Assembly: GCA_025463365.1 (NCBI GenBank)
Contig: JAOBWM010000049.1
Span: 1-38,165 of the forward strand
DNA: 38,165 nucleotides
Source: Acidimicrobiales bacterium
GTDB lineage: Bacteria > Actinomycetota > Acidimicrobiia > Acidimicrobiales > Iamiaceae
Reading direction: 5' to 3'
The notes beneath the pieces were generated by a model. It made no database searches. It was not told where the DNA came from and saw only the letters and a program-made list of their open reading frames with translations. Position numbers and translations under genes: made by a program. This document shows, in pieces, positions 1 through 8,415 of the stretch (position 1 is its first letter; the number at the start of each line of letters is the position of its first letter).

Positions 1-2412
1 ACGTCCCTCGCCCACGGCTACCAGAGCGAGGTCGGCGAGCGTGGCCTCACCCTGTCGGGCGGGCAGCGCCAGCGCGTCGCCCTGGCGCGAGCGTTCCTCA
101 CCGATCCGAAGCTGCTGATCCTCGACGACGCGACCTCCGCGGTCGACAGCCGCGTCGAGGCCGAGAACCACGCCACGCTGCACCGCGTCCTCGCCGGCCG
201 CACGACCCTCCTGATCGCGCACCGGCGATCCACGCTTCGCCTCGTCGATCGGATCGCCGTGCTCGACCACGGCCGGGTGGTCGATGTCGGCACCCATGCC
301 GAGCTCCAGGCCCGGTGCCCGCTCTACCGGCAGCTGCTCACGGGACCGGGCGACGACCTCACCGAAGCGCTGCCCGAGGCGGACGCCGACACGCGCCAGC
401 CCGACGGCACCACGCCCGCGCTCTGGCAGCGCGATGGAGACGAGGACGACGCGGCTGCCGCCGCGCTCCGCGCCCTCGGCACCAAGGACCAGGCGAACAT
501 CGGCGTCGGCATGGGTGGCGGCGGCGGGGGCGGCGGTGTCGGTTCGTGGGGCGCCGGCCTGGCCGCGACGCCGGAGATCCTCGCCTCGGTGGCGGCCCTG
601 CGGCCGGCCACCGACGAACCGGACCTCCCCCTCGCCGAAGCCCGGGCCGCCGATCCGGGCTTCCGGTTCTCGCGCTACCTGCGCCCCTGGCGAGCCCAGC
701 TCGCCGTCGGGTTCGGCCTCGTGGTGCTCGACGGCATCGCGTCGCTGGCCGGTCCGCTGCTCATCCGCCATGGCATCGACGCGGGCGTGACCCCCAAGGT
801 CACCGGAGCGCTGTGGGCCGCGAGCCTCGTGTACCTCGTCGTGGTCCTCGCCGACTTCTGGGTGATGACGGGCGAGACGTTCGTGACCGGGCGAACCGCT
901 GAACGCGTGCTGTGGTCCCTGCGGGTGAAGGTCTTCTCCCACCTCCAGCGCCTCGGCCTCGACTACTACGACCGCGAGATGGGCGGCCGGGTCATGACCC
1001 GCATGACCACCGACATCGAGGCCCTCACCCAGCTGCTGCAGACCGGACTCGTCAACGCGGTCGTGGCCCTCCTCACCTGTGCTGGGGTGGGCGTCGCCCT
1101 GGTGGTGCTCGACTGGCGCCTCGCCGCCATCGCCCTCGCGGTGGTGCCGCCCCTGGCCGCCGCCACCGTGTGGTTCCGCCGACGGTCGGCCGCCGCCTAC
1201 GACGACGCCCGCAACAAGGTGGCGGTGGTCAACGCCGACTTCCAGGAGAGCCTGTCGGACGTGCGCGTCGCCCAGGCCTACGTGCGCGAGGAGCAGAACA
1301 CGCGCCGGTTCGCAGGCCGGTCGCGCGCCTACCTCGATGCCCGTGTCGGGGCTCAGCGGCTCGTGGCCCTGTACTTCCCGTTCGTCGAGTTCCTGTCGGG
1401 CGTGGCCGGTGCCGCGGTGATCGGTGGCGGCGCCGTGTTCGTCCGGCACGGCTCGCTGAGCCCCGGCGAGCTCATCGCCTTCCTCCTCTACCTCGACCTG
1501 TTCTTCTCACCGATCCAGCAGCTCTCCCAGGTGTTCGACACCTACCAGCAGGCCCGGGTCGCGCTCGACCGCGTCGGCGAGCTGCTGGCGGAGCCGTCCT
1601 CCATCCCCGAGGCCGCGGACCCCGTCGACCCGGGTCGCCTCACGGGCCGCATCGAGCTGCGCGGCGTGCAGTTCGCCTACCCCACCACCGGCGTCACCGT
1701 GCTCGACGGCGTCGACCTCGTGATCGAGCCCGGCGAGACCGTGGCCATCGTGGGCGAGACGGGCGCCGGCAAGAGCACGCTCGAGAAGCTCGTCGCCCGC
1801 TACTACGACGTGACAGGTGGGGAGGTCCTGGTCGATGGGCACGACCTCCGCTCGCTCGACATCGCCGCGTACCGCCACCAGCTCGGCGTCGTGCCGCAGG
1901 AGCCGTTCCTGTTCGCCGGCACCATCCGCGACAACCTCGCCTACGGCCGGCCCGACGCATCCGACGCCAGCGTCGAGGCGGCGGCGCGCGCCGTCGGCGC
2001 CCACGAGGTCATCGCCACCCTTCCCGGCGGCTACCTCCACGTGGTCGGCGAGCAGGGCCGGTCGCTCTCGGCCGGTCAACGCCAGCTCCTCGCATTGGCG
2101 CGCGCCCGCCTCGTGGACCCGGCGATCTTGTTGCTCGACGAAGCCACCGCCAACCTCGACCTGGCCACCGAGGCCAAGGTCACCCGAGCCATGGGCGTGG
2201 CCGCCGACGGGCGAACCGCGCTGGTCATCGCCCACCGCCTCTCCACCGCGGTCGGCGCCGACAAGATCGTCGTGATGGACCAGGGCCGCGTGGTCGAGGT
2301 CGGTACCCACCTCGGCCTCCTCGCGACCGACGGCGCCTACGCCCGCCTGTGGCGCAGCTTCACGGGCGAGCCCGAACCCGAACCTGAACCCGCGGTGGCC
2401 GCCGCCGACTGA
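1..2412 (+). CDS. Tandem full-length ABC exporter, C-terminal 803 residues (5' end outside window)
   Basis: The frame is open from base 1, so the ATG at 259 is internal and the gene begins outside the window. Visible in order: the end of a first nucleotide-binding domain (LSGGQ at visible residues 18-22, Walker B LILDD with Asp43 in the catalytic-Glu place, H-loop IAHR); an acidic linker with an eight-glycine run near nt 511-537; a second membrane domain (about residues 225-520); and a complete second NBD (Walker A GETGAGKST 585-593, signature LSAGQ 689-693, Walker B LLLLDE with Glu714, H-loop IAHR). The C-terminus is an EP repeat. Known of the family: type IV exporters of this type extrude lipids, drugs or peptides. 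TMD-NBD-TMD-NBD in one chain is inferred, because the first TMD is not seen. The substrate is unknown. The 3' end overlaps the convergent antitoxin frame. Confidence 0.93.
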   Translation, partial: TSLAHGYQSEVGERGLTLSGGQRQRVALARAFLTDPKLLILDDATSAVDSRVEAENHATLHRVLAGRTTLLIAHRRSTLRLVDRIAVLDHGRVVDVGTHAELQARCPLYRQLLTGPGDDLTEALPEADADTRQPDGTTPALWQRDGDEDDAAAAALRALGTKDQANIGVGMGGGGGGGGVGSWGAGLAATPEILASVAALRPATDEPDLPLAEARAADPGFRFSRYLRPWRAQLAVGFGLVVLDGIASLAGPLLIRHGIDAGVTPKVTGALWAASLVYLVVVLADFWVMTGETFVTGRTAERVLWSLRVKVFSHLQRLGLDYYDREMGGRVMTRMTTDIEALTQLLQTGLVNAVVALLTCAGVGVALVVLDWRLAAIALAVVPPLAAATVWFRRRSAAAYDDARNKVAVVNADFQESLSDVRVAQAYVREEQNTRRFAGRSRAYLDARVGAQRLVALYFPFVEFLSGVAGAAVIGGGAVFVRHGSLSPGELIAFLLYLDLFFSPIQQLSQVFDTYQQARVALDRVGELLAEPSSIPEAADPVDPGRLTGRIELRGVQFAYPTTGVTVLDGVDLVIEPGETVAIVGETGAGKSTLEKLVARYYDVTGGEVLVDGHDLRSLDIAAYRHQLGVVPQEPFLFAGTIRDNLAYGRPDASDASVEAAARAVGAHEVIATLPGGYLHVVGEQGRSLSAGQRQLLALARARLVDPAILLLDEATANLDLATEAKVTRAMGVAADGRTALVIAHRLSTAVGADKIVVMDQGRVVEVGTHLGLLATDGAYARLWRSFTGEPEPEPEPAVAAAD

Positions 2413-2636
2413 CCGAGGGCGAGGTCAGACCTGGTGGAGCTGCAGGGGCCCGAACGCATCTCATCGAGGTCACCGTCCCACCCACTGCCACGCATGGCGA
2501 GCGCCTCCTCGAGGGTGGCGACCCGAGCCATCTCACGCAGGGCCATGTTGACGGCCTCTCGCTTCGTGTGGAGTCCGTAGCGGCGCATGATCCATGCACA
2601 CGCTTCCTCATCGATGTCGGTGTTGGTGCGCGCCAT
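2337..2636 (-). CDS. Orphan VapB-like (ribbon-helix-helix) antitoxin with aberrant C-terminal tail
   Basis: The first 61 residues read like a type II antitoxin of the VapB/DUF2191 group: a beta strand MARTNTDID, then two helices containing TKREAVNMALREM, and the family-typical ending GSGWDGDLDEMR. Such proteins dimerise, repress their own promoter and neutralise a PIN-domain RNase (VapC) encoded immediately downstream. No VapC is present. After residue 61 (about nt 2453) comes a 38-residue low-complexity tail that runs antisense into the 3' end of the ABC gene, so the toxin and the native stop appear to have been lost. I chose the ATG at 2636 over the in-frame ATG five codons earlier because family members start at this point and the operator repeats lie just upstream. 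It could be an orphan regulator or a decaying remnant. Confidence 0.7.
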   Translation of the reverse strand: MARTNTDIDEEACAWIMRRYGLHTKREAVNMALREMARVATLEEALAMRGSGWDGDLDEMRSGPCSSTRSDLALGQSAAATAGSGSGSGSPVKLRHRRA

Positions 2637-2664
2637 ACACCACCGATACACCAGCCATACACCA
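2635..2664 (-). promoter_or_regulatory. Three direct repeats at 11-bp pitch, likely antitoxin operator
   Basis: The octamer ATACACCA (TGGTGTAT on the coding strand) occurs exactly at 2635-2642, 2646-2653 and 2657-2664, one helical turn apart. The last copy abuts the vapB-like start codon. Ribbon-helix-helix repressors bind such phased direct repeats, so autoregulation is the natural inference. Confidence 0.6.
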
Positions 2665-2692
2665 GGCCGACCGGCCCGAGATGGCGTCCAGA

Positions 2693-4072
2693 TCAGCTGG
2701 TGATCTTGGCCTTCACGTACGCCTGGAGGGTCGCAAGGTCGCCGGGGAGGTTGTCGTAGGACTCCTCGCGGTCGAACAGGTCGGCGAGGTGGGCCGGGAG
2801 CTCGGGGCGGATCCCGATGGCGGCCTCGACCGCGTCGGGGAACTTGGCCGGGTGGGCGGTGGCGAGGCAGACCATGGGCACGTCCCGGTCACGTCGCGCG
2901 GCCCGGGCCGCGGCGACGCCGACCGCGGTGTGCGGGTCGACCACCACGCCGGTGCGGTCGTGGGTGCGGCGGATCTCGGCGCGGGTGGCGTCGTCGTCGA
3001 CGCTGGCGCCGTCGAAGACCTCGGTGACCGTGGCCAGCCGGGTGTCGCCGGTCTCGACGCGACCTTCGGCCCGGAACTCGGTCATGCGGTCGGCGAGCAC
3101 CAGCGGGTTGCGCTCGTAGAGCTCGAACAGGAGGCGCTCGGCGTTGGAGGAGACCTGGATGTCCATGCTCGGGCTGATCGTCGGGTGCACACCGGTCTGC
3201 TCCATCACCCCGGTGGCGAGCCAGCGGGTCAGGATGTCGTTGCTGTTGGAGCCGACGACCAACTGGCTGATCGGGGTGCCCGTGCGGCGCGCGACCCAAC
3301 CGGCGAAGACGTTGCCGAAGTTGCCGGTGGGCACCGAGTAGGCCACCGGGTCGCCGGCGCCGACCGTGCGGGCGGCGGTGACGTAGTAGACGACCTGCGC
3401 CATCACGCGGGCCCAGTTGATCGAGTTCATCGCCGAGAGCCGCACGTCGGACCGGAAGGCGGTGTCGGCGAACATCGCCTTCACGAGGTCCTGGCAATCG
3501 TCGAAGGTGCCGTCGACCGCCACGTTGTGCACGTTGGGTTCGTGCACGGTGGTCATCTGCTTGCGCTGGACGTCACTCACCCGGCCGGCCGGATGCAGCA
3601 CCACGATGTCGAGGCTGGCCCGGCCGCGGCAGGCCTCGATCGCCGCCGAGCCGGTGTCGCCGGAGGTCGCGACCACGATCGTGGCCCGCTCGCCCCGCGC
3701 CGTCAGCTCATGGTCGAACAGCCGGCCGACGAGTTGGAGGGCCACATCCTTGAAGGCGATCGTCGGACCCCAGAACAGCTCCAGGAGGAAGAGGCCGTCG
3801 TCGATCTCGCGGACGGGGCACACGTCGGGGTGCCCGAAGGTGGCGTAGGCCTCGGCGACCATCGTGCCGAACACGTCCTCACCGAGAGACGGCGACACGT
3901 AGGGCGCCATCAGGGCGGTGGCCATCTCGGCGTAGGTGGCACCGACGGGCAGCGACGGCTGCGCGGGCCATTCGTCGGGGACGTACAGGCCGCCATCGGT
4001 GGCCATCCCGGCGAGCAGCACGTCGCCGAACTCCAGGACCGGTGCCTCGCCACGCGTCGAGATGTACTTCAC
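2693..4072 (-). CDS. thrC: Threonine synthase
   Basis: This PLP enzyme converts O-phosphohomoserine to threonine and phosphate in the cytoplasm. The 459-residue product has the long-form N-terminus (MKYISTRGEA, then TDGGLYVP), the PLP-lysine motif GPTIAFKD with Lys108, the SGDTGSAA phosphate-binding loop, and a fold type II C-terminal half with PTGNFGN. Length is normal for the long class. The ATG overlaps the stop of hom by four bases (ATGA), so the two are translationally coupled and no separate promoter is needed. Many actinobacteria continue with thrB (homoserine kinase); here the antitoxin frame follows instead and no thrB is in the window. Confidence 0.96.
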   Translation of the reverse strand: MKYISTRGEAPVLEFGDVLLAGMATDGGLYVPDEWPAQPSLPVGATYAEMATALMAPYVSPSLGEDVFGTMVAEAYATFGHPDVCPVREIDDGLFLLELFWGPTIAFKDVALQLVGRLFDHELTARGERATIVVATSGDTGSAAIEACRGRASLDIVVLHPAGRVSDVQRKQMTTVHEPNVHNVAVDGTFDDCQDLVKAMFADTAFRSDVRLSAMNSINWARVMAQVVYYVTAARTVGAGDPVAYSVPTGNFGNVFAGWVARRTGTPISQLVVGSNSNDILTRWLATGVMEQTGVHPTISPSMDIQVSSNAERLLFELYERNPLVLADRMTEFRAEGRVETGDTRLATVTEVFDGASVDDDATRAEIRRTHDRTGVVVDPHTAVGVAAARAARRDRDVPMVCLATAHPAKFPDAVEAAIGIRPELPAHLADLFDREESYDNLPGDLATLQAYVKAKITS

Positions 4073-5385
4073 GTGGCACCGTCGGCGTCGTCGCCGACCA
4101 CGCGCAGCACCGAGGTGATGTGGTGGATCACGTCGAGCTCGCTGAGGTCGCTGAGCGTGGATTGCACGTCCGCCTCGCGTGCCTGGTGGGTGATGAAGAT
4201 GAGGCGGGCGTCGGCGCCGGCCCCTTCCTGCTCCAGCGAGCGGATCGACACGCCGTGGCGCTCGAACACCTCGGCCACGGCTCGCAGCACGCCAGGTCGG
4301 TCGACGACGTCGAGGTTGACGTAGTAGCTGCTCTGGAGCTCGTCGATCGGCCGGATGGGGCGCCGGGTGAGTGCGAGCAACGTGGCGTGGGTCTTCTTCT
4401 CGAGGTTCACCGCGGCATCGACGACGTCACCGAGCACGGCCGACCCGGTGGGGTCGCCGCCCGCGCCGCGGCCGTAGAACATGAGGTCGCCGACGGCGGC
4501 TCCCTCGACGAACACCGCGTTGAAGGAATCCCGCACGCCGGCGAGCGGATGCGACCGCGGGACCATGGCCGGGTGGACGCGGACGGCGACCTCTTCAGGG
4601 CCACCGGGGACCGGCACGAGCTCAGCGATGGCGAGCAGCTTCACGACGTACCCGAGCCGATCGGCGAAGGCGATGTCGGTCGCGGTGATCGACGAGATGC
4701 CCTCGTGGTACACATCGCCGGCCACGACCTTCGCCCCGAAGGCGAGCGAGGCCAAGATCGCGGCCTTGGCCCCGGCGTCGAAGCCCTCCACGTCGGCGGT
4801 CGGATCCCGTTCGGCGTATCCGAGCTGCTGGGCCTCGGCGAGGGCCTCGGCGTAGGAGGTCCCCTCCTCGGACATCTTGGTGAGGATGTAGTTGGTGGTG
4901 CCGTTGACGATCCCCATGATCCGGCGGATCTCCTCGCCGACCAGGGATTCGCGCAGCGGCCGCAGGATCGGTATGCCGCCGGCCACCGAGGCCTCGAACA
5001 GCAGGTCGACCTCGGCGGCGGCGGCGGCCTCGTAGAGCTCGGCCCCATGGTTGGCGAGCAGCTCCTTGTTGGCCGTGACCACCGGCTTGCCGGCGCCCAG
5101 CGCGGCGAGGATCAGCTCGCGCGCCGGCTCGATGCCGCCGATCACCTCGACGACGACGTCGATCGACGGATCGACCACGACCTCGGCCGCGTCGCGCGTG
5201 AGGACGTCTTCGGCGAGGTGGATGGGCCGCTTCCGCGTGAGGCTGCGGACGGCTACCCGGGCCACCTCGAGGCGTACGCCGGTGCGACCGGCGATCTCGT
5301 CGGCGCGCGCCTCGACCAGTTGGACGAGCGCCGCACCCACGTTGCCGCAGCCGAGCACCCCGAGCTTCACCACGCGTTCGGTCAC
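4069..5385 (-). CDS. hom: Homoserine dehydrogenase with ACT domain
   Basis: It reduces aspartate semialdehyde to homoserine with NAD(P)H, the branch step toward threonine and methionine. The protein is 438 residues from the GTG at 5385. It shows a Rossmann motif GVLGCGNVG (9-17), the conserved TANKELLANHG segment, catalytic-domain stretches GGIPILR and GIVNGTTNYIL, and a C-terminal ACT domain (about 355-430, containing VVDRPGVLRAVAEVFERHGV) typical of threonine-inhibited enzymes. The GTG was chosen because the Rossmann strand starts eight residues later and a TAGCCT hexamer lies eight bases before it, as at other genes here. The frame extends further upstream, but that part has no family resemblance and overlaps the lysozyme gene. 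Confidence 0.95.
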   Translation of the reverse strand: MTERVVKLGVLGCGNVGAALVQLVEARADEIAGRTGVRLEVARVAVRSLTRKRPIHLAEDVLTRDAAEVVVDPSIDVVVEVIGGIEPARELILAALGAGKPVVTANKELLANHGAELYEAAAAAEVDLLFEASVAGGIPILRPLRESLVGEEIRRIMGIVNGTTNYILTKMSEEGTSYAEALAEAQQLGYAERDPTADVEGFDAGAKAAILASLAFGAKVVAGDVYHEGISSITATDIAFADRLGYVVKLLAIAELVPVPGGPEEVAVRVHPAMVPRSHPLAGVRDSFNAVFVEGAAVGDLMFYGRGAGGDPTGSAVLGDVVDAAVNLEKKTHATLLALTRRPIRPIDELQSSYYVNLDVVDRPGVLRAVAEVFERHGVSIRSLEQEGAGADARLIFITHQAREADVQSTLSDLSELDVIHHITSVLRVVGDDADGAT

Positions 5386-5393
5386 AGCGGGCG

Positions 5394-5399
5394 AGGCTA
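5394..5399 (-). promoter_or_regulatory. -10 element of hom, leaderless type
   Basis: TAGCCT lies 8 nt before the GTG of hom, with no Shine-Dalgarno sequence between. The implied transcript starts at or within a base or two of the start codon and would cover hom-thrC. Confidence 0.5.
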
Positions 5400-5434
5400 C
5401 CGGGTGCTCCCGGAGGGCCCGAAGGCCGATCGGC

Positions 5435-6409
5435 TCAGGAACAGGCAGACGTTGCGTTGCGGTCGTAGAAGCCACCGGTGAACACGTCGGCCTCGTCGTA
5501 GCGCCGGTAGCAGAGGCCGCGCAGCAAGGTGTCGCCGTTCTCGCGCAAGATCGGGGGAACATCGACGTACCGCGGCGGGCTGGCGCTCATGGCGGCGTAC
5601 ATCTTCGGCGAGGTCTTGGCCGTGATGCTCCCGTGGCCGAACACGTAGTCCCAGAGCGTGTCGAACTCGCGCTGGGTCACGGGCACCGAGCCGAGGGAGG
5701 ACTTGAGGCGGTTCTCGTGCTCGACGACGTCGGCGGCGAACAGCGCGTCGGCGTCCCACTTCTTGGCCTTGTCGGCCGACGTGCAGGCGCCGAGGCGGAT
5801 GAGGTGGCCGTAGCCGACGGTGCAGTTTCCGTAGGCGTTGTAGTACGGGGTCGTGGCCACCAGACCCTCGTACATCTTGGTCAGGGTGACCTGCTGCGGG
5901 CTGGTGTGGCGCTCGGAGATCGGCGCGCGGGTGGCCGGGGCGGCCGACATCCCGTTGGCCCACACCGGCTGGCCGGCGGTCCCCTTGACGACGAAGTTCC
6001 CGTCGTCACCGAAGTTGGCGGTGGCGCCTCGCACGCCCGACGTCGGGGTGGACCAGACGGTCTTGCCGGCGGTGGTCTGGACCAGCAGCACGCCATCGCT
6101 GCGCATCACGAGCTTGGCCCCGGCGTTGCCCGGGGTCTTGGTGGTCCAGAGCGACCGGCCCGACGGCGAGCGCTCGACGAGGTTGCCGTCGCCCTGCATG
6201 ACCAGCTTGAAGCGTCCCGACGGTGAGGCCAGCGACGTCCCGGATGCCAGGACGGCGCCGCTCTTGATGACGTTCGATGGGGGGAGGGTGGTGGGCAGCG
6301 GCTCGCATGCGGTGGTGGCGAGGACCGCCAGGGCGCCAGCCACCAGGGCAAGGCGCCGCCGCGATCCGCGGCCACGCAGCATGATTTTCCAGTCACTCTC
6401 CGTCGTCAT
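5435..6409 (-). CDS. Lipoprotein with bulb-lectin domain and GH24-type lysozyme domain
   Basis: This is predicted to be a secreted, lipid-anchored cell-wall hydrolase. A basic N-terminus and hydrophobic stretch lead to a weak lipobox ending at Cys35. Residues about 46-155 form a B-lectin (GNA-like mannose-binding) domain with three QxDxNxV-like repeats (MQGDGNLVE, MRSDGVLLV, FGDDGNFVV). Residues about 172-324 resemble phage-type lysozyme GH24: TKMYEGL with catalytic Glu181, TVGYGH, VTQREFDTLWDYVF, and GLCYRRYDEADVF near the end. The usual E-x8-D-x5-T triad reads E181-x9-N191-x5-T197, so the aspartate is replaced and the spacing is one longer; activity is uncertain. The start could be ATG 6409 or ATG 6382, the latter giving a more usual signal peptide. 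It is divergent from the methyltransferase and upstream of hom. Confidence 0.82.
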   Translation of the reverse strand: MTTESDWKIMLRGRGSRRRLALVAGALAVLATTACEPLPTTLPPSNVIKSGAVLASGTSLASPSGRFKLVMQGDGNLVERSPSGRSLWTTKTPGNAGAKLVMRSDGVLLVQTTAGKTVWSTPTSGVRGATANFGDDGNFVVKGTAGQPVWANGMSAAPATRAPISERHTSPQQVTLTKMYEGLVATTPYYNAYGNCTVGYGHLIRLGACTSADKAKKWDADALFAADVVEHENRLKSSLGSVPVTQREFDTLWDYVFGHGSITAKTSPKMYAAMSASPPRYVDVPPILRENGDTLLRGLCYRRYDEADVFTGGFYDRNATSACS

Positions 6410-6515
6410 GGTTCCCCATCGGTCGGCGGCGGCGAGCCGTGAGGAAGTCAGTGGCGTCTTCGCTCATCGCTGCGCGTTCCCACCCGCCCGGGCGACGGGG
6501 GAGCAAGATCAGCCC

Positions 6516-7130
6516 ATGTCTTCGGACGTCGCCGGCCGCCCGCCGTGGAACCACAACATCGCGTACCACCGCCTCGTGCTGGCTGCGGCCCCGGCGAGGC
6601 GCCATCGCGCCCTGGACGTCGGCTGCGGCCAGGGGCACCTCCTCCCCCACCTCGCCGCCGCCTACGACGACGTGATCGGCCTCGACACCGACGAAGCCGC
6701 GCTCACCGAGGCGGCCCACCGCGTGGGCGAGCTCCCGAACGTCACGCTCATCCGAGGCGACGTCACCAGTGCGGAGCTGCCGCATGCGCTGTTCGACCTG
6801 GTGTCGGCGGTCGCCGTGCTCCACCACCTCCCCTTGCGGTCGGGGCTGGCCCGCCTGGCGGACCTGGTGCGTCCCGGGGGATGCCTCGTGGTCGTCGGTC
6901 TCGCCCGGTCGGCGTCGCCGCTCGACTACGCGTGGGGCGCCGCCGGGCTCCCCGTGTCCAAGGTCCTGCGCCTCGTGCGCGGCCACACCCCGGTCACCGC
7001 GCCGATCGTGGACCCCACCCAGACGCTCGCCGACATCCGCCAGGCCGCGGCCGAGATCACACCGGGCGCCCGGATCCGCCGCCACCTCCTCTTCCGCTAC
7101 TCCCTCACCTGGACCCGCCCGCCGGACTGA
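6516..7130 (+). CDS. Class I SAM-dependent methyltransferase
   Basis: A 204-residue cytoplasmic protein with the glycine-rich SAM loop LDVGCGQGHLL (33-43), an acidic residue ending strand 2 (VIGLDTDE), a GDVTS motif II, and VSAVAVLHHLP followed by LVRPGGCLVVVG, which is the UbiE/COQ5-like Methyltransf_11 pattern. The acceptor is unknown and may be a small molecule or lipid. The ATG at 6516 follows a GGGGGAG ribosome site at 6497-6503 with a rather long spacing; the longer upstream frame overlaps the divergent lysozyme gene and lacks resemblance to the family. It converges on lysA with 13 bases between the stops. It belongs to the two-gene island that separates lysA from hom. Confidence 0.88.
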   Translation: MSSDVAGRPPWNHNIAYHRLVLAAAPARRHRALDVGCGQGHLLPHLAAAYDDVIGLDTDEAALTEAAHRVGELPNVTLIRGDVTSAELPHALFDLVSAVAVLHHLPLRSGLARLADLVRPGGCLVVVGLARSASPLDYAWGAAGLPVSKVLRLVRGHTPVTAPIVDPTQTLADIRQAAAEITPGARIRRHLLFRYSLTWTRPPD

Positions 7131-7143
7131 CCTGGGTGGTCGG

Positions 7144-8415
7144 TCAGCCGACGTCGGTGGCGAGGAGGTCGTCGTCCGTTTCGCGGCGCATCACCAGGCG
7201 AGCCCGGCCCCCGGCCACGAACACCACGGCGGGGCGATGCAGGAGGTTGTAGTTGGAGCCCATCGACCGGCCGTAGGCACCGGTGACCGGCGTGGCGATG
7301 AGGTCGCCCACCGCCACGCCCGGCGGGACCTTGGCCTCGGCGACCAAGACGTCGCCCGATTCGCAGTGCTTGCCCACGAGTCGCACCGTCTCGGTGCGAT
7401 CAGCGGTGACGGCCCGCGGCGCGAACGTCTCGTAGCCGCTGCCGTAGAGGGCCGGGCGGGGGTTGTCGATGAAGCCGCCGTCGCACGCCACGAAGGTCCG
7501 GATGCCGGGCACGTCCTTCACGGTCCCGACCCGGTACAAGGTGATGCCGGCGGCGGCGGCGATCGACCGGCCGGGCTCGGCGGACACGCGGGCGGTGATG
7601 CCGGCCTCCTCGCACGACCCCCGCACGACGTCGCCCCACTCGGTGATCGACGGTGCCGACTCGCCCTCGATGTAGGCCACCCCGATGCCCCCGCCGACCG
7701 ACAGCTCGGGGAGGGCGCACTCGTTCACGAACGGGGCCAGCGCCTGGACCGCCTGCTCGAAGAAACCGGCGACGAACACCTGCGAGCCGATGTGCGCGTG
7801 GATCCCCACCAGCTCGACGCCGGCCATGTCCCGGGCACGGGCGACCGCCGCCGCCGCGTCGCCGACCTTCAGGCCGAAGCCGAACTTGGAGTCGTCCTGG
7901 CCCGTCATCACGAACTCGTGGGTGTGGGCCTCGACGCCCGGGGTGATCCGCAGCAGCACCTTGGGCACCCGGCCGTCGGCCGCGTGCAGGCGATCGAGGC
8001 GGTCGAGCTCGTCGAAGCTGTCGACCACCAGTCGGCCGACCCCGACCTCGCGGGCGCGGATCAACTCGTCGTCGCTCTTGTTGTTGCCGTGCAGCACCAG
8101 GCGTTCGGCGGGGACGCCGGCCAGCAGGGCAACGTGCAGCTCGCCGCCGCTCGCCACGTCGAGGTGCATGCCCTCCTCGTGCACGAGCCGGGCCATCGCC
8201 CGGCACAGGAACGCCTTGGTGGCGTAGGCCACGCCGTCGCCGAACGCGGCCACCGCCTCGCGGCACCGCGCCCGCAACTGGGCTTCGTCGTAGACGAACA
8301 GGGGCGTGCCGAACTCCTCGGCCAGCGCCGCGAGGTCACACCCGCCGACGAGCAGCTGCCCATCGGCGCCGACCTCGGCTGAATCGGGCAACAGGCCCCA
8401 CGGCAGGACGCTCAC
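7144..8415 (-). CDS. lysA: Diaminopimelate decarboxylase
   Basis: The last step of lysine biosynthesis: PLP-dependent decarboxylation of meso-diaminopimelate. The 423-residue product is of normal length. Motifs: PLP lysine YATKAF (Lys67), HGNNKSDDE, HIGSQ, the phosphate-binding glycine loop GGGIGVAY, EPGRSI, and the substrate-binding CESGD near the C-terminus. I chose the GTG at 8415 because it overlaps the argS stop in a GTGA arrangement, giving translational coupling, and yields the usual short N-terminus. Order argS-lysA-hom-thrC is common in actinobacteria; here hom follows only after two unrelated genes. Confidence 0.96.
   Translation of the reverse strand: MSVLPWGLLPDSAEVGADGQLLVGGCDLAALAEEFGTPLFVYDEAQLRARCREAVAAFGDGVAYATKAFLCRAMARLVHEEGMHLDVASGGELHVALLAGVPAERLVLHGNNKSDDELIRAREVGVGRLVVDSFDELDRLDRLHAADGRVPKVLLRITPGVEAHTHEFVMTGQDDSKFGFGLKVGDAAAAVARARDMAGVELVGIHAHIGSQVFVAGFFEQAVQALAPFVNECALPELSVGGGIGVAYIEGESAPSITEWGDVVRGSCEEAGITARVSAEPGRSIAAAAGITLYRVGTVKDVPGIRTFVACDGGFIDNPRPALYGSGYETFAPRAVTADRTETVRLVGKHCESGDVLVAEAKVPPGVAVGDLIATPVTGAYGRSMGSNYNLLHRPAVVFVAGGRARLVMRRETDDDLLATDVG

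Noticed and set aside
259-2412. Separate half-size ABC transporter starting at ATG 259
   Set aside because: The frame is open from base 1 and encodes NBD motifs directly before this ATG, so it is an internal methionine of a larger fused protein.
2594-4324. Long plus-strand open frame of 576 codons opposite thrC and hom
   Set aside because: It is an antisense image of two well-conserved genes; its product is Gly/Val/Asp/His-rich with no domain, a usual result of high-GC codon use.
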